Shown here: positions 11,727-25,679 of the stretch, in pieces
Numbering within the stretch: position 1 is the stretch's first letter
How the letters are laid out: the number at the start of each line of letters is the position of its first letter
Assembly: GCA_014904985.1 (NCBI GenBank)
Contig: MU128947.1
Span: 153,771 to 217,770, forward strand
Direction: 5' to 3'
Source of the DNA: Hydnum rufescens UP504
Lineage: Eukaryota; Basidiomycota; Agaricomycetes; Cantharellales; Hydnaceae
Length of the DNA: 64,000 nucleotides
Made by a program: the position numbers and the translations under genes
The notes under the pieces: generated by a model
What the model saw: only the letters and a program-made list of their open reading frames with translations
Databases searched by the model: none
What the model was told of the DNA's origin: nothing

Positions 11727-12993
11727 GTCCGCTGGGCGTGACACTGCTTCTTTTGTCCTCTGTGTCTCTGTGTGCCTCGGTCGTGGTGGACAATCTCTCT
11801 CCTGGGATATCTGCTTCGTTTTTTCTTAGTCTTAGTGCGAGTCATTGCTGTCCGGGTTTGTGTGTGTTTGTGTTGCCGCTACGTTATACTTGATTCTTTG
11901 TACAGGTGTACTTCCTCCTGGCGCTTAATTTTGAACTGGATGCTGGAGATTGGAATTCGGCTCAATTTCGTCGGGTTGTGCTTCAGGGATGTCCACGATT
12001 TATTTTATCCGGCTATACCCCCTCGGTGTAGGCTCATTCATAATTTATAGGACTAGTAGTTATCATGCCAATATTGCCAAGGTTGGAATTTCTCTTGACT
12101 ACAGTGCTTCGTGTATCATAGGGTCATGGAGACAGCAATGACAGGTATGAGTGTTCTGAAGAACATAAAAATCCCATTTCCAACCAGGGAACACTGGTAA
12201 CACTGGTGACCGTGGACCCTAGGGCCGTCAGTCGCGCAGGGCTGACCTCTGCCAAGGTTGCCACAGAGCGCACCTTAAGGCGCACCCGCCCGGTGGCAAC
12301 TGCCAGATGTCGCAACAATTATGGTGCGCTACTCAAGCCACATCCCAATGCGTAGCCTACTGTATCTTTAAAGTGCCATTTTGCTAAATTTGCTCTGCAA
12401 CTTGCAACCCAAAAAATTCCCACGCGATGGGGGAGTACTTTTTTTTTTTTTCCCACGGCGATTTACAAGCTTTTCAATCATTTTTTGTTTTTCCTTTTTA
12501 AGAAGTTGGCCTCAATCGATTGGCCTCGTCTAACCCAAAAGGCAATTGCTTTCCTGTGCGAAGTTTGGATGGCTGATCCGGAGCGATGGGTTTCCCCCTT
12601 CAGTCTGAGACCTTGGCATCTCGAGACAGACGGATATCAGAGCCGAACCCCCACCCCTGCGGTCCGATGATAGGTCGCAACGAGGCTGGTTCGAAATAGT
12701 CTGAATCTCGGATCGTCCAAGATGGGAAACCCATGCACCCTGAGAGCACGTTTCGGCGCAAGGGCAGTGAGAAAAATCCAGAAGACATGGATCTTGACCT
12801 CTTGACCTCGGAAGAAAAACAAGCGAGATAGGTTGTAGGAGAGATGTTCTGGATCGATAGAATTCTATGTGCCGGAAGCATATGCGACACTCTGACTTTC
12901 TTGAAGGGAGTCTCTCCCTCAGTCCCTCTTAAAAACCCCCCTGTGATGATGTACCTCCATTCCCTCTAGTCGCTCTACACCTCGCATCTCATA
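11727..12993. other. Intergenic, no gene recognised
   Basis: About 1.27 kb with a T run at 12439-12452 and pyrimidine-rich tracts. Open frames are short and without motifs. It probably comprises the kinase 3' UTR and the promoter of the next gene. Confidence 0.5.
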
Positions 12994-15698
12994 ATGGCAT
13001 CTGCTTCCCCTACCCCTGCTATCCCAATCCCCAAGGGATCTATCCCACCAGCTGGTGCTCACATCGACCAGCTTCAACAGCAACACCAGCAGCCGCCGAC
13101 CCAGCAACCTACTCAAGTTCGTCTCTCTACACGGCGAGGATCAATGGCCGCCCCAGATCCTTGGTCTCTGAACGTTCCTCCGCACACAGGTGATTCGCCC
13201 AATTCTTCCGGTGTTGCACTCCCATCATCGAGCGCCAGCCGCATCACCATCGTCCGTGTTCAAGACGGTGCTTCCTCTGCTATACACTCAGAGGATCCTG
13301 GGATGGGTGCTGGCGGCGGTGCTTCCCCTGGAGGTAGTGCCGCGCGCCCCCGCCCTGGAAGAAGCAATTCCTGGGGAAGTAATTACTCTACATCATCGAA
13401 TGCATCATCTGTTTCCGGGACGACGAGCAATCCCCGCAATTCTAGCCCTGGTGCTCCAAGACGTGCCCCAGGTCAGTCCACCCCGCAAAATGATTTCACT
13501 ATGTTGCATGGCTCGATAAAGTCTCACACACTACGATCCAGGGCGCATGAGTTTTGCATTCGCGTCTTTCACTCCCATAGTCCCTCCTGCTGCTCCAGAA
13601 TCGCCTAGTTCTGAACGTTCATCGCCCGCGTACGCCGCGAGTTCCAGATCGAGCAATGGAGGTTTCGCACCTTCTAATTCCGCATCTGAACGCCACCGAC
13701 GCACTTATTCCAACCCGTCTCTCGCTCCATTCAAGCCCGCTTTGAGTGCTCAGCAGATATATGATTTGGCTGTAAGTTCCGTGGCTCCTGCTAGACCCAG
13801 TTCCCCGGGTGGCACTCCTCTTTCACGGTCCAGACCTGGCACTCCTGGCATCACAGAACAACCCACTCCCGCCGTGTTCACGCCCATGCCAGAGGAAGTC
13901 TACCTTCCTTTCGTCAATCGACCGGGTGAAGTTACTCAACTCTTGAGTGAACACCCCACTTCTCGCTTGTTTCATCTTCTCGAAGCACTCTTCCCCCTCG
14001 ACATGCGACGTGGACTCGGGAGAACTCGCGGCACCGGCGAAGGGGAAGAAGAGGATCCGACTCACTGGACATTTGAACGACTATCCCGACATCTTCAGGA
14101 CACGACACGCGCCGAGATGAGCGACAAAATATGGGTCGAATATGCCCGCGCGTGTATTCGATCCCGAAGCGAGGCCCTTTGGGAACGGTTCAAGGGTGCC
14201 TTGGGCGTACCCTCCGAATTGGAAGTTGATAATGATTGGGACGACGAGGAAGACGAGGTTTCTGAGCCTGTCGAAACCCTCGAGGGAGAAGCCGCAGTTC
14301 CTGCATTGCTGGACCCTACAGTATCGCTTACTACAGCTCCTGATCTGCTCATTCCCACTGCCTCTGGTGATATCGTTTCTGCACAAACCTTGGCGGACGA
14401 GGATCCCGAGGACGTGGAGGAGCCGGATGCAATCTTGGAGCCCGTTTTCGCTGATGACGATGGTGAGGTCCCTGCACACATGATATCCTCCGGTGGATTT
14501 TTCCCCAGCGGCGCCAGCGAAGGTGGATGGAGCAATCGGTACATGGAGAATATTGGCGAAGGCGAAGAAGAAACCGGAGATACGGCAGCTGATGATATTC
14601 CCGCTACAGGTGGCGATGGTAATGAGGAAGAGAGTACCATGGATGCGAATGGAAACGCCGTAGATGCTTCGGCGGTCCTTCCATCCACATCTGATTATGG
14701 CGGTACTCCTTCATCATACATCGCCACTCGTCGAGCTCACTTTGGTATTCCAGAGTTGGGTGATCCCTCGGGGGAGTGGGATATACCTACTGGCGGTCAT
14801 TTACAGCCCTCGTCACATGCGAGCAATGGCTCGCTGCGTGAAATACGCGCGCTCCAGATTACTACTTTACCAACACCCAACTCTGTGGGCGGCGCGTCTT
14901 CACCATTTGCAACGGGACTAAGTTCGTCTCCCTCCGCTTCATATTTCTCCTCGCCATCGTCGCATCGTCCTATATCTATGCCCAACCCGGAGCCCAAATT
15001 TGGTTTTCATCCTTCGGTGTCCAATGTATCGTCACTAGTATGGGATAATAGGCAAGTACACAATACCGAGGATACGAGCACTAGCACCAAGGCTACAAGT
15101 CCGACATCAACCTCCTCTCCAGCTTCTGGTCGGACCCTCCGACGGCCGTCAGAATCGATCAGTGATGCTCTCAACCTTCCCAGGGACTCCCAGATGTATC
15201 GAGGTCTTGGAAGCTATGGGCTCACGAATCCAAATCAACCATACCATCCCACCCTAAGCGAACGAGGTCCCGGGAATCCGCTCTTCCCCAGTAGCTTTGC
15301 GGACCTCAGCGTTGGACCAACACTTGTAGCGAAGTAGGTTTCAGTCCAGTGTCACAGATGATGATCCTCCATTGATTATCTGAATAATTTGTATTCCCAG
15401 TATTCCAAAACATTCTCGTTCAGGTTCTGTATCCCCAGCAACACACTATCCACCCGCGTTGGGACATTCATTCAAGAATCGAGAACGAGAATCGGGACGG
15501 GTCTCCCCTGGGAGCGCTCAGTCAGCGTCACCACTTCGCCGGTACACATCGCTTGGCGGTGGCGGCGGCTCTCTTGCTCCCCCCCATTCTGCAGCGAGGA
15601 GAGCCACACTTAGGGGTAACTGGCCTGAAGCCGCGCGGGATAAGTATGAGTATGCTGTCACTGTTGGCAGCGCGAGCAGTGATGGTGGCCGGGGATGA
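12994..15698 (+). CDS. Conserved low-complexity protein, function unknown
   Basis: Exons 12994-13471, 13542-15333 and 15401-15698 join in frame to about 855 residues (MASASPTPAIPIPKGSIPPA to SVGSASSDGGRG). The protein is largely disordered, rich in Ser, Pro, Gly and acidic stretches, with SRP-type repeats near the start. Islands of ordered-looking sequence are RMSFAFASFTPIVPP, SAQQIYDLAVSSVAP, EVYLPFVNRPGEVTQLLSEH, SRLFHLLEALFPLDMRRG and WTFERLSRHLQDTTRAEMSDK. These look like conserved short domains embedded in disorder, perhaps a scaffold or regulatory protein, but I recognise no named domain. The second donor GTAGGT at 15334 is inferred because it gives an in-frame junction VAN-IPKHSRSG. 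Confidence 0.78.
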
Positions 15699-16403
15699 TG
15701 GTTGCCAGCGGCACATTGTATGTAACATTGTACATGAGCCCCACCTTAACCCTTTCTTTTTTTTTTTTTTGGTGTTCTCCTCGCGTTTATCTTTTAGGCG
15801 CTGGAGTTTCTTGCTGTTCGCTGCTATCGTATGTGACAATTGCTTGCTTTTCATTCTCTTGGGTAGTCCTTGTGGCTGTGGCTGTGACCAACCTTGTCCA
15901 TTGGTCAGACATGCGTGGTCTTTTTACTGTACCATCTCGAACCCCATTTTGCGTGTCATTAATTCACGGGGCCTCCATGGCGTGACACCCAAGGTTCTGG
16001 ACAGTGAGGCACTAATACCCCCAAATCCATGATGGCATGGTTGTTTAGGAGTAATCATGGTGGCTTTTCTCGACCTCTGTTCAGTCCCTGCCATGTACAC
16101 CAGATACTAGTAATGCAACAGAAGTCCAATACTCCCACTTCCATTCAGGCAATATTTAATCTGAAATTCAAGCAGCCAGCAACCAACACCAAGTACGAGT
16201 ACGGTAGAGGTCATCCCCCTTATTGTGTTCTTTCTCTTTTTCGTTTTCGCCTGTGTCACCCATATGCCTTGCCCGACTGTATCTTTTTCCATTCAGTCAG
16301 TTCACTTAGTTCCTACGTAGCGCTAGCGGAAGTCCAACAATCGAGGTATTTTTTGGGATAACCCACAACTGGGGGAAACATCTACGACGGGGAGTCTCTA
16401 TTT
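15699..16403. other. Convergent 3' intergenic region
   Basis: About 700 bp between convergent genes, with a T run near 15758-15771. No coding signal. It should hold both 3' UTRs and terminators. Confidence 0.5.
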
Positions 16404-17128
16404 CTATTCGAATATCCACTCGGCCTTCACATCAGTATATTGGACGACACCCTCCGGGAACCATCTGTTCGACGATCTGTTAGCAAGGTTGTCATGGCAC
16501 ACACAACAAGACACATGGCGCACAGCTTAATCTCTTTCTCTGCGTTCTCGACAGAATCGCTCCCATGGCAGACATTTCGTCCGACGGCGAGAGCAAAGTC
16601 GCCACGGATTGTACCTAATGACGGGACAGAACTATGTTAAGGTACTCGTGCTTTGATTGAAGGAGGGGGTCGATCGATCATACCTGGTGCACTTGCCAGG
16701 GGATTGGTAGCACCCAAGATTACACGACCGGTTTTTACGGCGTCCAAGCCCTCCCAGACCATGCCGACGACGGGTCCAGCGTTCATGTATTTAATCAGAC
16801 CAGGGAAGAAAGGCTTCTCCTTCAAATCCTCATAGTCTGTGATCGATGAAGTAGATAAAAAAAAGGTGACGATGAGATAAAAATCAAATGTGGATAGTCT
16901 AAGGAAACAACAGACGCTTCTCGAGATGTTCGGTGGATGCATGGACGAGCTTGAGGGCAATCAGCTTGAAGCCACGCTGTTCAAATCGAGAGATGATGGT
17001 TCCAACAAGAGCGCGCTGCACTGCGTCGGGCTGAGAGACACAGGACAGGATCAGGATCAATGTAGATGGGATGGAAGGAAGGCATGACCTTGAATCATAA
17101 TGTACGTGCGTTCTGCGTTGTTCGGCAT
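16404..17128 (-). CDS. Nucleoside diphosphate kinase
   Basis: Exchanges gamma-phosphate between NTPs and NDPs through a phospho-histidine. Read right to left: start [12 protein letters not shown] at 17128, then [84 protein letters not shown], and the active-site His exon [18 protein letters not shown]. The last exon gives [19 protein letters not shown] and the stop at 16404-16406. Four introns. Oddity: the expected MIKPDAV across the first intron appears as ATG-ATT-CAA-G/gt; one extra C destroys the invariant KPD lysine and the reading frame. The rest is intact, so a single-base sequence error is likely. Divergent from QCR7, with 104 bp between start codons. Confidence 0.92.
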
Positions 17129-17232
17129 GTTTTGTAGGGATTGTAGTAGAGAAATTCAGCGGGGACTGACCGTAGTGACTCGGGGACACCCGCGTCTGTA
17201 TACCAACATCAGAAAGCAACTGCGATTTCGCA
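17129..17232. promoter_or_regulatory. Shared divergent promoter of NDK and QCR7
   Basis: Only 104 bp separate the two start codons, so both 5' UTRs and core promoters must overlap here or extend into each other's transcribed region. No clear TATA box is visible. Confidence 0.55.
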
Positions 17233-17806
17233 ATGTGGGGCCCATTAGGCATTTCTCTGGCGCCGCAAGATACAACGGTCTCGCATCCTCTCTAGGCTCT
17301 TCGTGCCATTTGCCAATGTCTATGTGAAGGCTTCTGGGCACCGCAGGCTGGGCCTTCGGTATGATGACCTCCGTAAGTCTTTGCTATTCATGGACCACTG
17401 GGACTGTCTATCGACACAAGCATGCAGTCATTGTTGAACGTGAGGATGTTGACAAGGTCCGTTCCCCATGGATTGCTTTCATGCCTTTTTCGTTGAGCTG
17501 TGTGCACATAGGCCGTAACCCGTCTTTCGCCCGACGAGGCGTATGACCGTGCTTGGCGAATTCGCCGTTCTTTCCAACAATCTATCTTGCATAAGGACCT
17601 GCCGAAGATTGAGTGGCTGAAGCCAGAAGATGTGAGTATTTGCCTCTGTACTCTTTGGCCTCCCGGCAATTGCAGGTTTGATACTCATCCTACTCCTCTA
17701 CCTTTAGGACGTACGCTACCTGACGCCTCTCATAGAGGGTGTTCTAGAGGAAGAAGCGGAGCGCGCTTTCTTTGATACCGCAGAAGCCATCCCGACAAGG
17801 AAATAG
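17233..17806 (+). CDS. QCR7: Ubiquinol-cytochrome c reductase subunit 7 (14 kDa)
   Basis: Matrix-side subunit of mitochondrial respiratory complex III. The first exon starts [12 protein letters not shown] in one frame and continues [34 protein letters not shown] in the next frame. Later exons give IVEREDVDK (17428-17456), [40 protein letters not shown] (17512-17631) and [32 protein letters not shown] (17708-17806). The four exons (140, 29, 120 and 99 nt) sum to 388 nt, one more than a multiple of three, as expected if one base is inserted near 17269. Both halves fit the family closely, so the gene is probably functional with a sequence error, unless the locus is recently broken. Confidence 0.88.
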
Positions 17807-18113
17807 ATGTGAATATTCGTGGTCTTCTGTGCTATATTATCATTCTACAAGGGAATTTCCTTGCCTTCACCTTCGCCTTAGAGCTACGCGGCCTACGCCA
17901 GGTCAATTCCAAAGATATGTTAGAAGGCGCGAAAGCTAGCAAAATTCCTTCCATCATCTTTGAATTGAGAGGGAGCCTCGGAGGGTAGATTTCTCTAATG
18001 TTTCCTCTACCATACACGGTATCCCAGGCTTTGTTCTCTGTATTGAAGTTCTCTATGGTGAAGCGAGCTTAAAGAGTGCTGAGTGCTCGGCCGGGGCCGC
18101 CCGGCTCTCCTCA
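17807..18113. other. Intergenic between QCR7 and LETM1
   Basis: About 300 bp, no coding signal; probably the QCR7 3' UTR and the LETM1 promoter. Confidence 0.45.
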
Positions 18114-20676
<2,563 letters not shown>

Positions 20677-23134
20677 TGATGCCCATCTCCAGGTCCTCAG
20701 ACTTCTCCTTACTAACTGGTACGGTGGCCGTGCCTACGTCGCACGTAAGAGATACCGATTCAGCCCTCATGGCATTAGTACAGCATTTATCAGAGGATAG
20801 TGAACACCGAGCTCGGTACCATGGATACATTGTTTTTCTGTCGTGCTGTCTGAATGCTCCCTTCACGCGCTCTTCTGGACTCAAAAAGCTCGGTCGTGTT
20901 GCGTCACCGTATTTCGCGAGCCTGCATCGAATCTCATTTATTCATCGCTAGGTCTTATTCGCGTAGTGGCATTAGACCCACAGGCGCACGAATATCACCC
21001 AAGCGTGGATGCTCATGCGACAAGGGGGGGCCACCCGCTGCGATGACCACAGTGATGGCCGCGAAGGTGAACTGGAAGTACACTGGTTCATGGGTGCGGT
21101 ACTGGTGCGGTCGTAGTCAGCAGAACACCCAGATACACGCCCCATGAATGCATTGACCAACACAGAATGCAAGTGTGACTGCTTTGCTCTGACGTCTTCA
21201 AATAATGGGGATACCGAGTTTGGAGTGATGGGCCAAGGACGCGTCATAAGCGGGGGAGGCTGTGCAGAGCTCTTCTCAAAGGGGGAAGTGAGGGGGGTGA
21301 CACTGCCCACTCGTTTTTGTTGGGATCGGCGGAGACCCATGTGAGACAAAGCTAGCAACCAGGTCCCAGGAAGCTGAATAAATTATGAGAAATTATGAGA
21401 TAAGGAATGCTTTATGGTGATGCTCCCGCGATGACCCTCTCTGCGGTTTGGCCACATTTCCCAAGGTTCAGCAATATGTAAACACCCATATCGGCGGCGA
21501 AAGGGAATGAGTAATTAGAGAAATATATGCAAAAAACTGCTTACAGTACAAATAGGTCTTGCCATTTCCAGTTGTTGTTGGAAAGGGGCTGCTTGTTTAT
21601 ATAATCACTGGTTTTAGGAATTACCTTTGATGCTATTCGTTCGGCTAGGGGCAAGGCCAGATAAGAGTAAATATGAACAATCGGAAATTGCAATTCGATC
21701 GTTGTAGAGAGAGAGATTGGATTTGGGGTAATATGAGTTGCAATTCACGTTCGAGGCTGTCAATAGATCGACGCCACCATGTATATCCTGTGTAGGTGTA
21801 CATCGAAGTTACTGAAGCAGAGCGATCACTGAGTATATGCGGAAAACCACATTCCAAGCGAGGGCGTGGAATGGAGAGAAAGGGGGCTAGCAGGTAGCTG
21901 CTGCCCCCTTTAATCGGGGGAACCTTTAATGCAACTTCGGCGGAGCACATGAACGAACGATAAGCTGAGAGGCGGAACTATGCGCCGCCCGACCCTGGGG
22001 CCAGTGTTTTGAGAACGAAAGGGAAGGTAGGCGGGTGAAATTGAAGAGTCTCGTCATCGTACGAGCATTTACGCATATTTGTATCGAAGCGTATTCCTAA
22101 CGAGTTACATAATCATCCGTGAAACTGGGATATACCAACGCACTCAATCTGCTTTACAGCACTACTTGAATCGATAGGGAATCTGTATTTCGTTGAGATA
22201 TGCGAGCTCCTAAGATTTTCCCGGAGGATTGAATTGGTTCTTGTGACCTTCGTTCCGGGGTCCCGCGCAAGCCGCCGGCTAGCCCATTTTTGAGCAAGCT
22301 CACGTGGCATAGGCAACTGCCCATGGGTTGCCCCCATCACCAATATGCTCACAGAACACGGCTTGCAGGCCTGGCACCGGACCCTCCCCCTTGGCATCGG
22401 TTTCTTGGCATGTTCACTTGCTAGGCAACAGGAGGCGGCATCTCCCGACAGATCGCGGACCCCGGGCACTCACAAAATAAATCAGCTGATCATGGAAAAT
22501 TGAAAATTCCCTATCGATTCAAGTAGTATATGCGCTGATCTGGCCTTTAAACGAGTTGTTGTGTCTCGGAATAGTCTGGTGAAGATGCTGAGAGACTAAA
22601 ATGAGTCACGCCCTGTCACCAGCACTCTAACTACAAGGCACCAATGGAATTCCATATTTACCATTTGTGGCTGGTCTATTTATAAAGGATTGTCAGTCCC
22701 CCGGTGGGTCCTTGATGAAACTATATATTTGGTTGCGCAGCATGGCCACGCATGACCACATTATGTCAATATTGGTCCATGAACAGGAACTAGGCTTGGG
22801 ATGATAAAATAGCGACGTGATATGGGTGAGGGGGATTAAGAGGGAGAAAAGAAAACAAGTGATGTGTTGGCACCAGATGAGGAGAGGAGAAGGTGAAAGG
22901 ATATCCTGGAGAAATGAATGGTAAACGATGGGAATGGGGCATGGCGTTGGGCGTTAGGGGAGAAAAGAGAATCAGAAAAACTGATAGGGAGAAATGAATA
23001 CCAGTTACCAAAGAGGAAAAAGTAGAAAAAAGGGCCGTAGTAGCGCCTCGGAGCCTCCCACCCCTTTACACTGCTTGTCTCTTGACCAAACATCAACCCC
23101 TCTCCTACACGCCACCGTTCCTGATCCACACGTG
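20677..23134. other. Gene-poor interval containing a 22-bp perfect inverted repeat
   Basis: About 2.4 kb between the LETM1 gene and the ubiquitin-fold gene, both transcribed toward it. Open frames of up to about 128 codons on the minus strand have biased composition but no family motif. The one clear structure is the inverted repeat listed at 22161-22527. Confidence 0.45.
22161..22527. repeat. 22-bp perfect inverted repeat flanking 323 bp
   Basis: Positions 22161-22182 and 22506-22527 are exact reverse complements, reading ACTACTTGAATCGATAGGGA plus two more bases. No obvious target duplication outside the arms. It could be a degraded MITE or a stem capable of forming a long hairpin. Confidence 0.75.
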
Positions 23135-24021
23135 CTAACATATTATGCACCCACCACAGCACGAACCACCTCTTCCAGCCTCGGCATCACCATCACCATC
23201 GATAGCCCCTGGAGTACGAGCGCTAGCAGTGATTAGCCGCGAGGCACGCTTTGCATTCTTCGATTTAGATCGCGCCAGGTCATCGTCTGGGGGTGGTAGA
23301 AACGGGCGAACTGAAACATGTATCACCGTCGGATGAGCACTTGGTGATCTCGGAAGATCCAAGTCTGATCGACGAGAGGGAGGGGGGGGTGGGTCAATAT
23401 ATGACGTAGAGGAAGGAATAGAAATGGTAAGGGAGGCAGTCATCACATACCATCTAATTGCACTTCGTCGGACCATATTTTACCCAGGTAGAGGAGACGA
23501 AGGAAACCAGCCGAAGGCGGTTGCTCGTCTTTCCATTCCGCAGGCCATGTGTTCCATATTATCTCCTTTACTCGCAGGACCGTGGACTGGGGGTTGAAGG
23601 AGAGGTTACGACGACGACCTGATATTAGCAGCAGGGTGAGATGGATCTGAGGTGGCTCGATAGCTTCGGACGATTCGGCAGGTGTGGTACCGGCTGAAAT
23701 GGAATATGAATATGAATTGGATGTTGCATCGCGAAGCGTGAGTGGGATATCCGAGATTTGCGAGATTTGTGGGACCTGGGACTCTGTCGGACGGAGGGCG
23801 GCTGGAGTATCAGGGGTAGGAGGGGTGGTAGTGACCGTTGGGATTGCGCCCACAAGTTGCGGTCCAGGTGCTGTTGAAGACGATGGGATGGACAGTAGTG
23901 GTGCATCGGCATGGGGAGGGGCGGGTGCAAGCATGTTCAATATCAAGTCTAACTTGGATGGGGAAGATACTGTAAGTGGCGGGCTAGACAAGCCCTCAGG
24001 TGTAGGAGTATATATATCCAT
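23135..24021 (-). CDS. Ubiquitin-fold (UBL3/MUB-like) protein with CaaX-type C terminus
   Basis: Two exons (24021-23451 and 23364-23135, reading leftward) give about 266 residues starting MDIYTPTPEGLSSPPL. The first 120 residues are Pro/Ser/Thr-rich and disordered. The ubiquitin-like fold follows: PQIHLTLLLISGRRRNLSF, TVLRVKEIIWNTWPAEW, SAGFLRLLYLGKIWSDEVQL then, after the intron, VIHVSVRPF. The tail runs through a basic linker to GGSCCGGCIIC and the stop. The cysteine cluster ending C-I-I-C resembles a prenylation box, as in membrane-anchored ubiquitin-fold proteins (UBL3 of animals, MUB of plants), which recruit E2 enzymes to membranes. Function in fungi is largely uncharacterised; the membrane role is inferred from the tail. 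Confidence 0.77.
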
Positions 24022-24671
24022 ACCTGACAGGTCGATTTTAATTCCGATCGAGACCAACGGCGGCGGACCAGTCTGGAGAGGGGGCGATAAGTGGGAGATG
24101 ACTTCTTGGAGAGGCACTGGAGAGAAGCAGCGAAAGAATGATTCAGACCTGCGTCGGACAGCGCTGTGGTTTAAAATAATTCGAGTCGCTGAATTTGACG
24201 TGGATGTGTCCTGGAAGCGAACAGCCAAAATCAGTTGTCTACATAGACCCAGATTGAGCCGACACAAATAGGAATGAAGGGGGGAAGTACAGACAACGAG
24301 ATAACGTTACAGCTGCACTGCGTTAGGTATGGGGCCAAGATAATGCCAAGGTAGGCGATCGAGGATCAGAGGAAATAGTTTTCTCGTCGTCGCACTGCGC
24401 AGGGTTCAAGCTCAATACTCACAACTATATCCACTACGTGGAATGTTTCGCAAGGGGGCAGCGGGGGAATATTAACCTAGACTCAGGCATAACTCGATTG
24501 CGGATCCAAAAATGAGCTCCTCAACAGAAATGGCGGGCAGAGGCAGGTCTCGATGGAAAGCATGATAGAACATGAAGGCATAAAATGCGATATACACGAC
24601 ATAATAATGCTTCTCTCCCCCTCGTTGTTTGCCCTTTCTCCCCTGAAAAAGCAAAAACACTAGACCTCTTC
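24022..24671. other. Intergenic between ubiquitin-fold gene and eL20
   Basis: About 650 bp with no recognised coding sequence. It contains the promoter of the ubiquitin-fold gene and the 3' UTR of the eL20 gene; both are on the minus strand. Confidence 0.45.
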
Positions 24672-25340
24672 TTAGAAAGTGCTGGGGCGGCTTGCAGCGA
24701 ACGTCGAGCGCGATTTGGAGACGCGATGAGGAAGAGGGAAGCGAAGCTTGGGGATAAGGAGCTGCTTAATGTATGGCCTGCGAATATCAGCCGTCTTCTC
24801 GATCTCTTGCACACGAAGAATCTGTATTCATTGTGGAATAATCCAACACAATTAGATTCAAAATCCGGGGATGCACAACGACTGTCCTCACCTGAATCGA
24901 CCGGAAACGAGCACGATGCCTGGCAGCCATGTCTTGGTACAGAGATGCAACTGCAGCGGCACGCGAGAGGTCGCGAACCTCCTTGTACATGTTGTGTGTC
25001 CCTGAACGCGAGTCATATCGCAGCCAGATACCAAAGTTCTTCACCTTGTTTGGCTTTTTCTCGGCGATCTAGCCAACAACCCAAGATCACGTTCATGAGA
25101 AAATGTGATAAAATTGATCGAGGACGAAGGATGATATCAACAGAAACTCACGACGTTCACGCTAACGATCTCGCCGTTGGCCTTTTTAATCTTCCTCAGG
25201 GATCGGAGATAGTACCAAAAGCGCGACTTGGCCACAACCTCGTCCGGTGCGAAGATGCGCATGCGGAACAATTTTGGGGATGGTTCTGAATCAGTGGGCA
25301 GGTGGCGCCCGATGACTTGGTATTCCGTGAACCTGGACAT
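24672..25340 (-). CDS. RPL20: 60S ribosomal protein eL20 (L18a)
   Basis: Cytosolic large-subunit ribosomal protein. Exons 25340-25152, 25068-24892 and 24821-24672 sum to 516 nt, 171 residues, the usual family length. Sequence blocks: [139 protein letters not shown]. The frame is clean. A TTTGCAG acceptor-like sequence lies about 10 bp upstream of the ATG, suggesting a 5'-UTR intron, common in fungal ribosomal protein genes. Confidence 0.96.
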
Positions 25341-25679
25341 CGTGAGCGGATCTGCAAAGAAGAAACACACAGAAGGAACATAGTCAGTCTGATTACATCC
25401 AATGTGACAAAGTGCATCCAACGCGAATATGCACAGAACGACGCCGTTCAAGCGAGGATATGCCCACCAGACGGCCGTACGCCATTCTGTAGCTCAATAA
25501 GGGGACGCAGGTACTCACGGGGTGGCCTGGCGGTGGTGTCTTGAGGATATCGCTTTCTATTCCGGCAACACCCGGTTTACGTTAGTTGCTTCCGCTGCCG
25601 GCGCTTAACGGTCACTGGCAGACCGTAGTCAGAGTATAATCCAGCTGTCTGTCATTTGTATTAACAGCACCAAATTGTA
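25341..25679. other. Promoter/5' UTR region of eL20
   Basis: About 340 bp upstream of the eL20 start; likely holds a 5'-UTR intron and the promoter. No coding motif. Confidence 0.4.

Noticed and set aside
20972..21358. 128-codon minus-strand open frame downstream of LETM1
   Set aside because: No family motif, no splice context, and it starts on a non-ATG codon.
22113..22469. 118-codon minus-strand open frame
   Set aside because: It overlaps the inverted-repeat interval, has biased composition and no motif; probably a chance frame.
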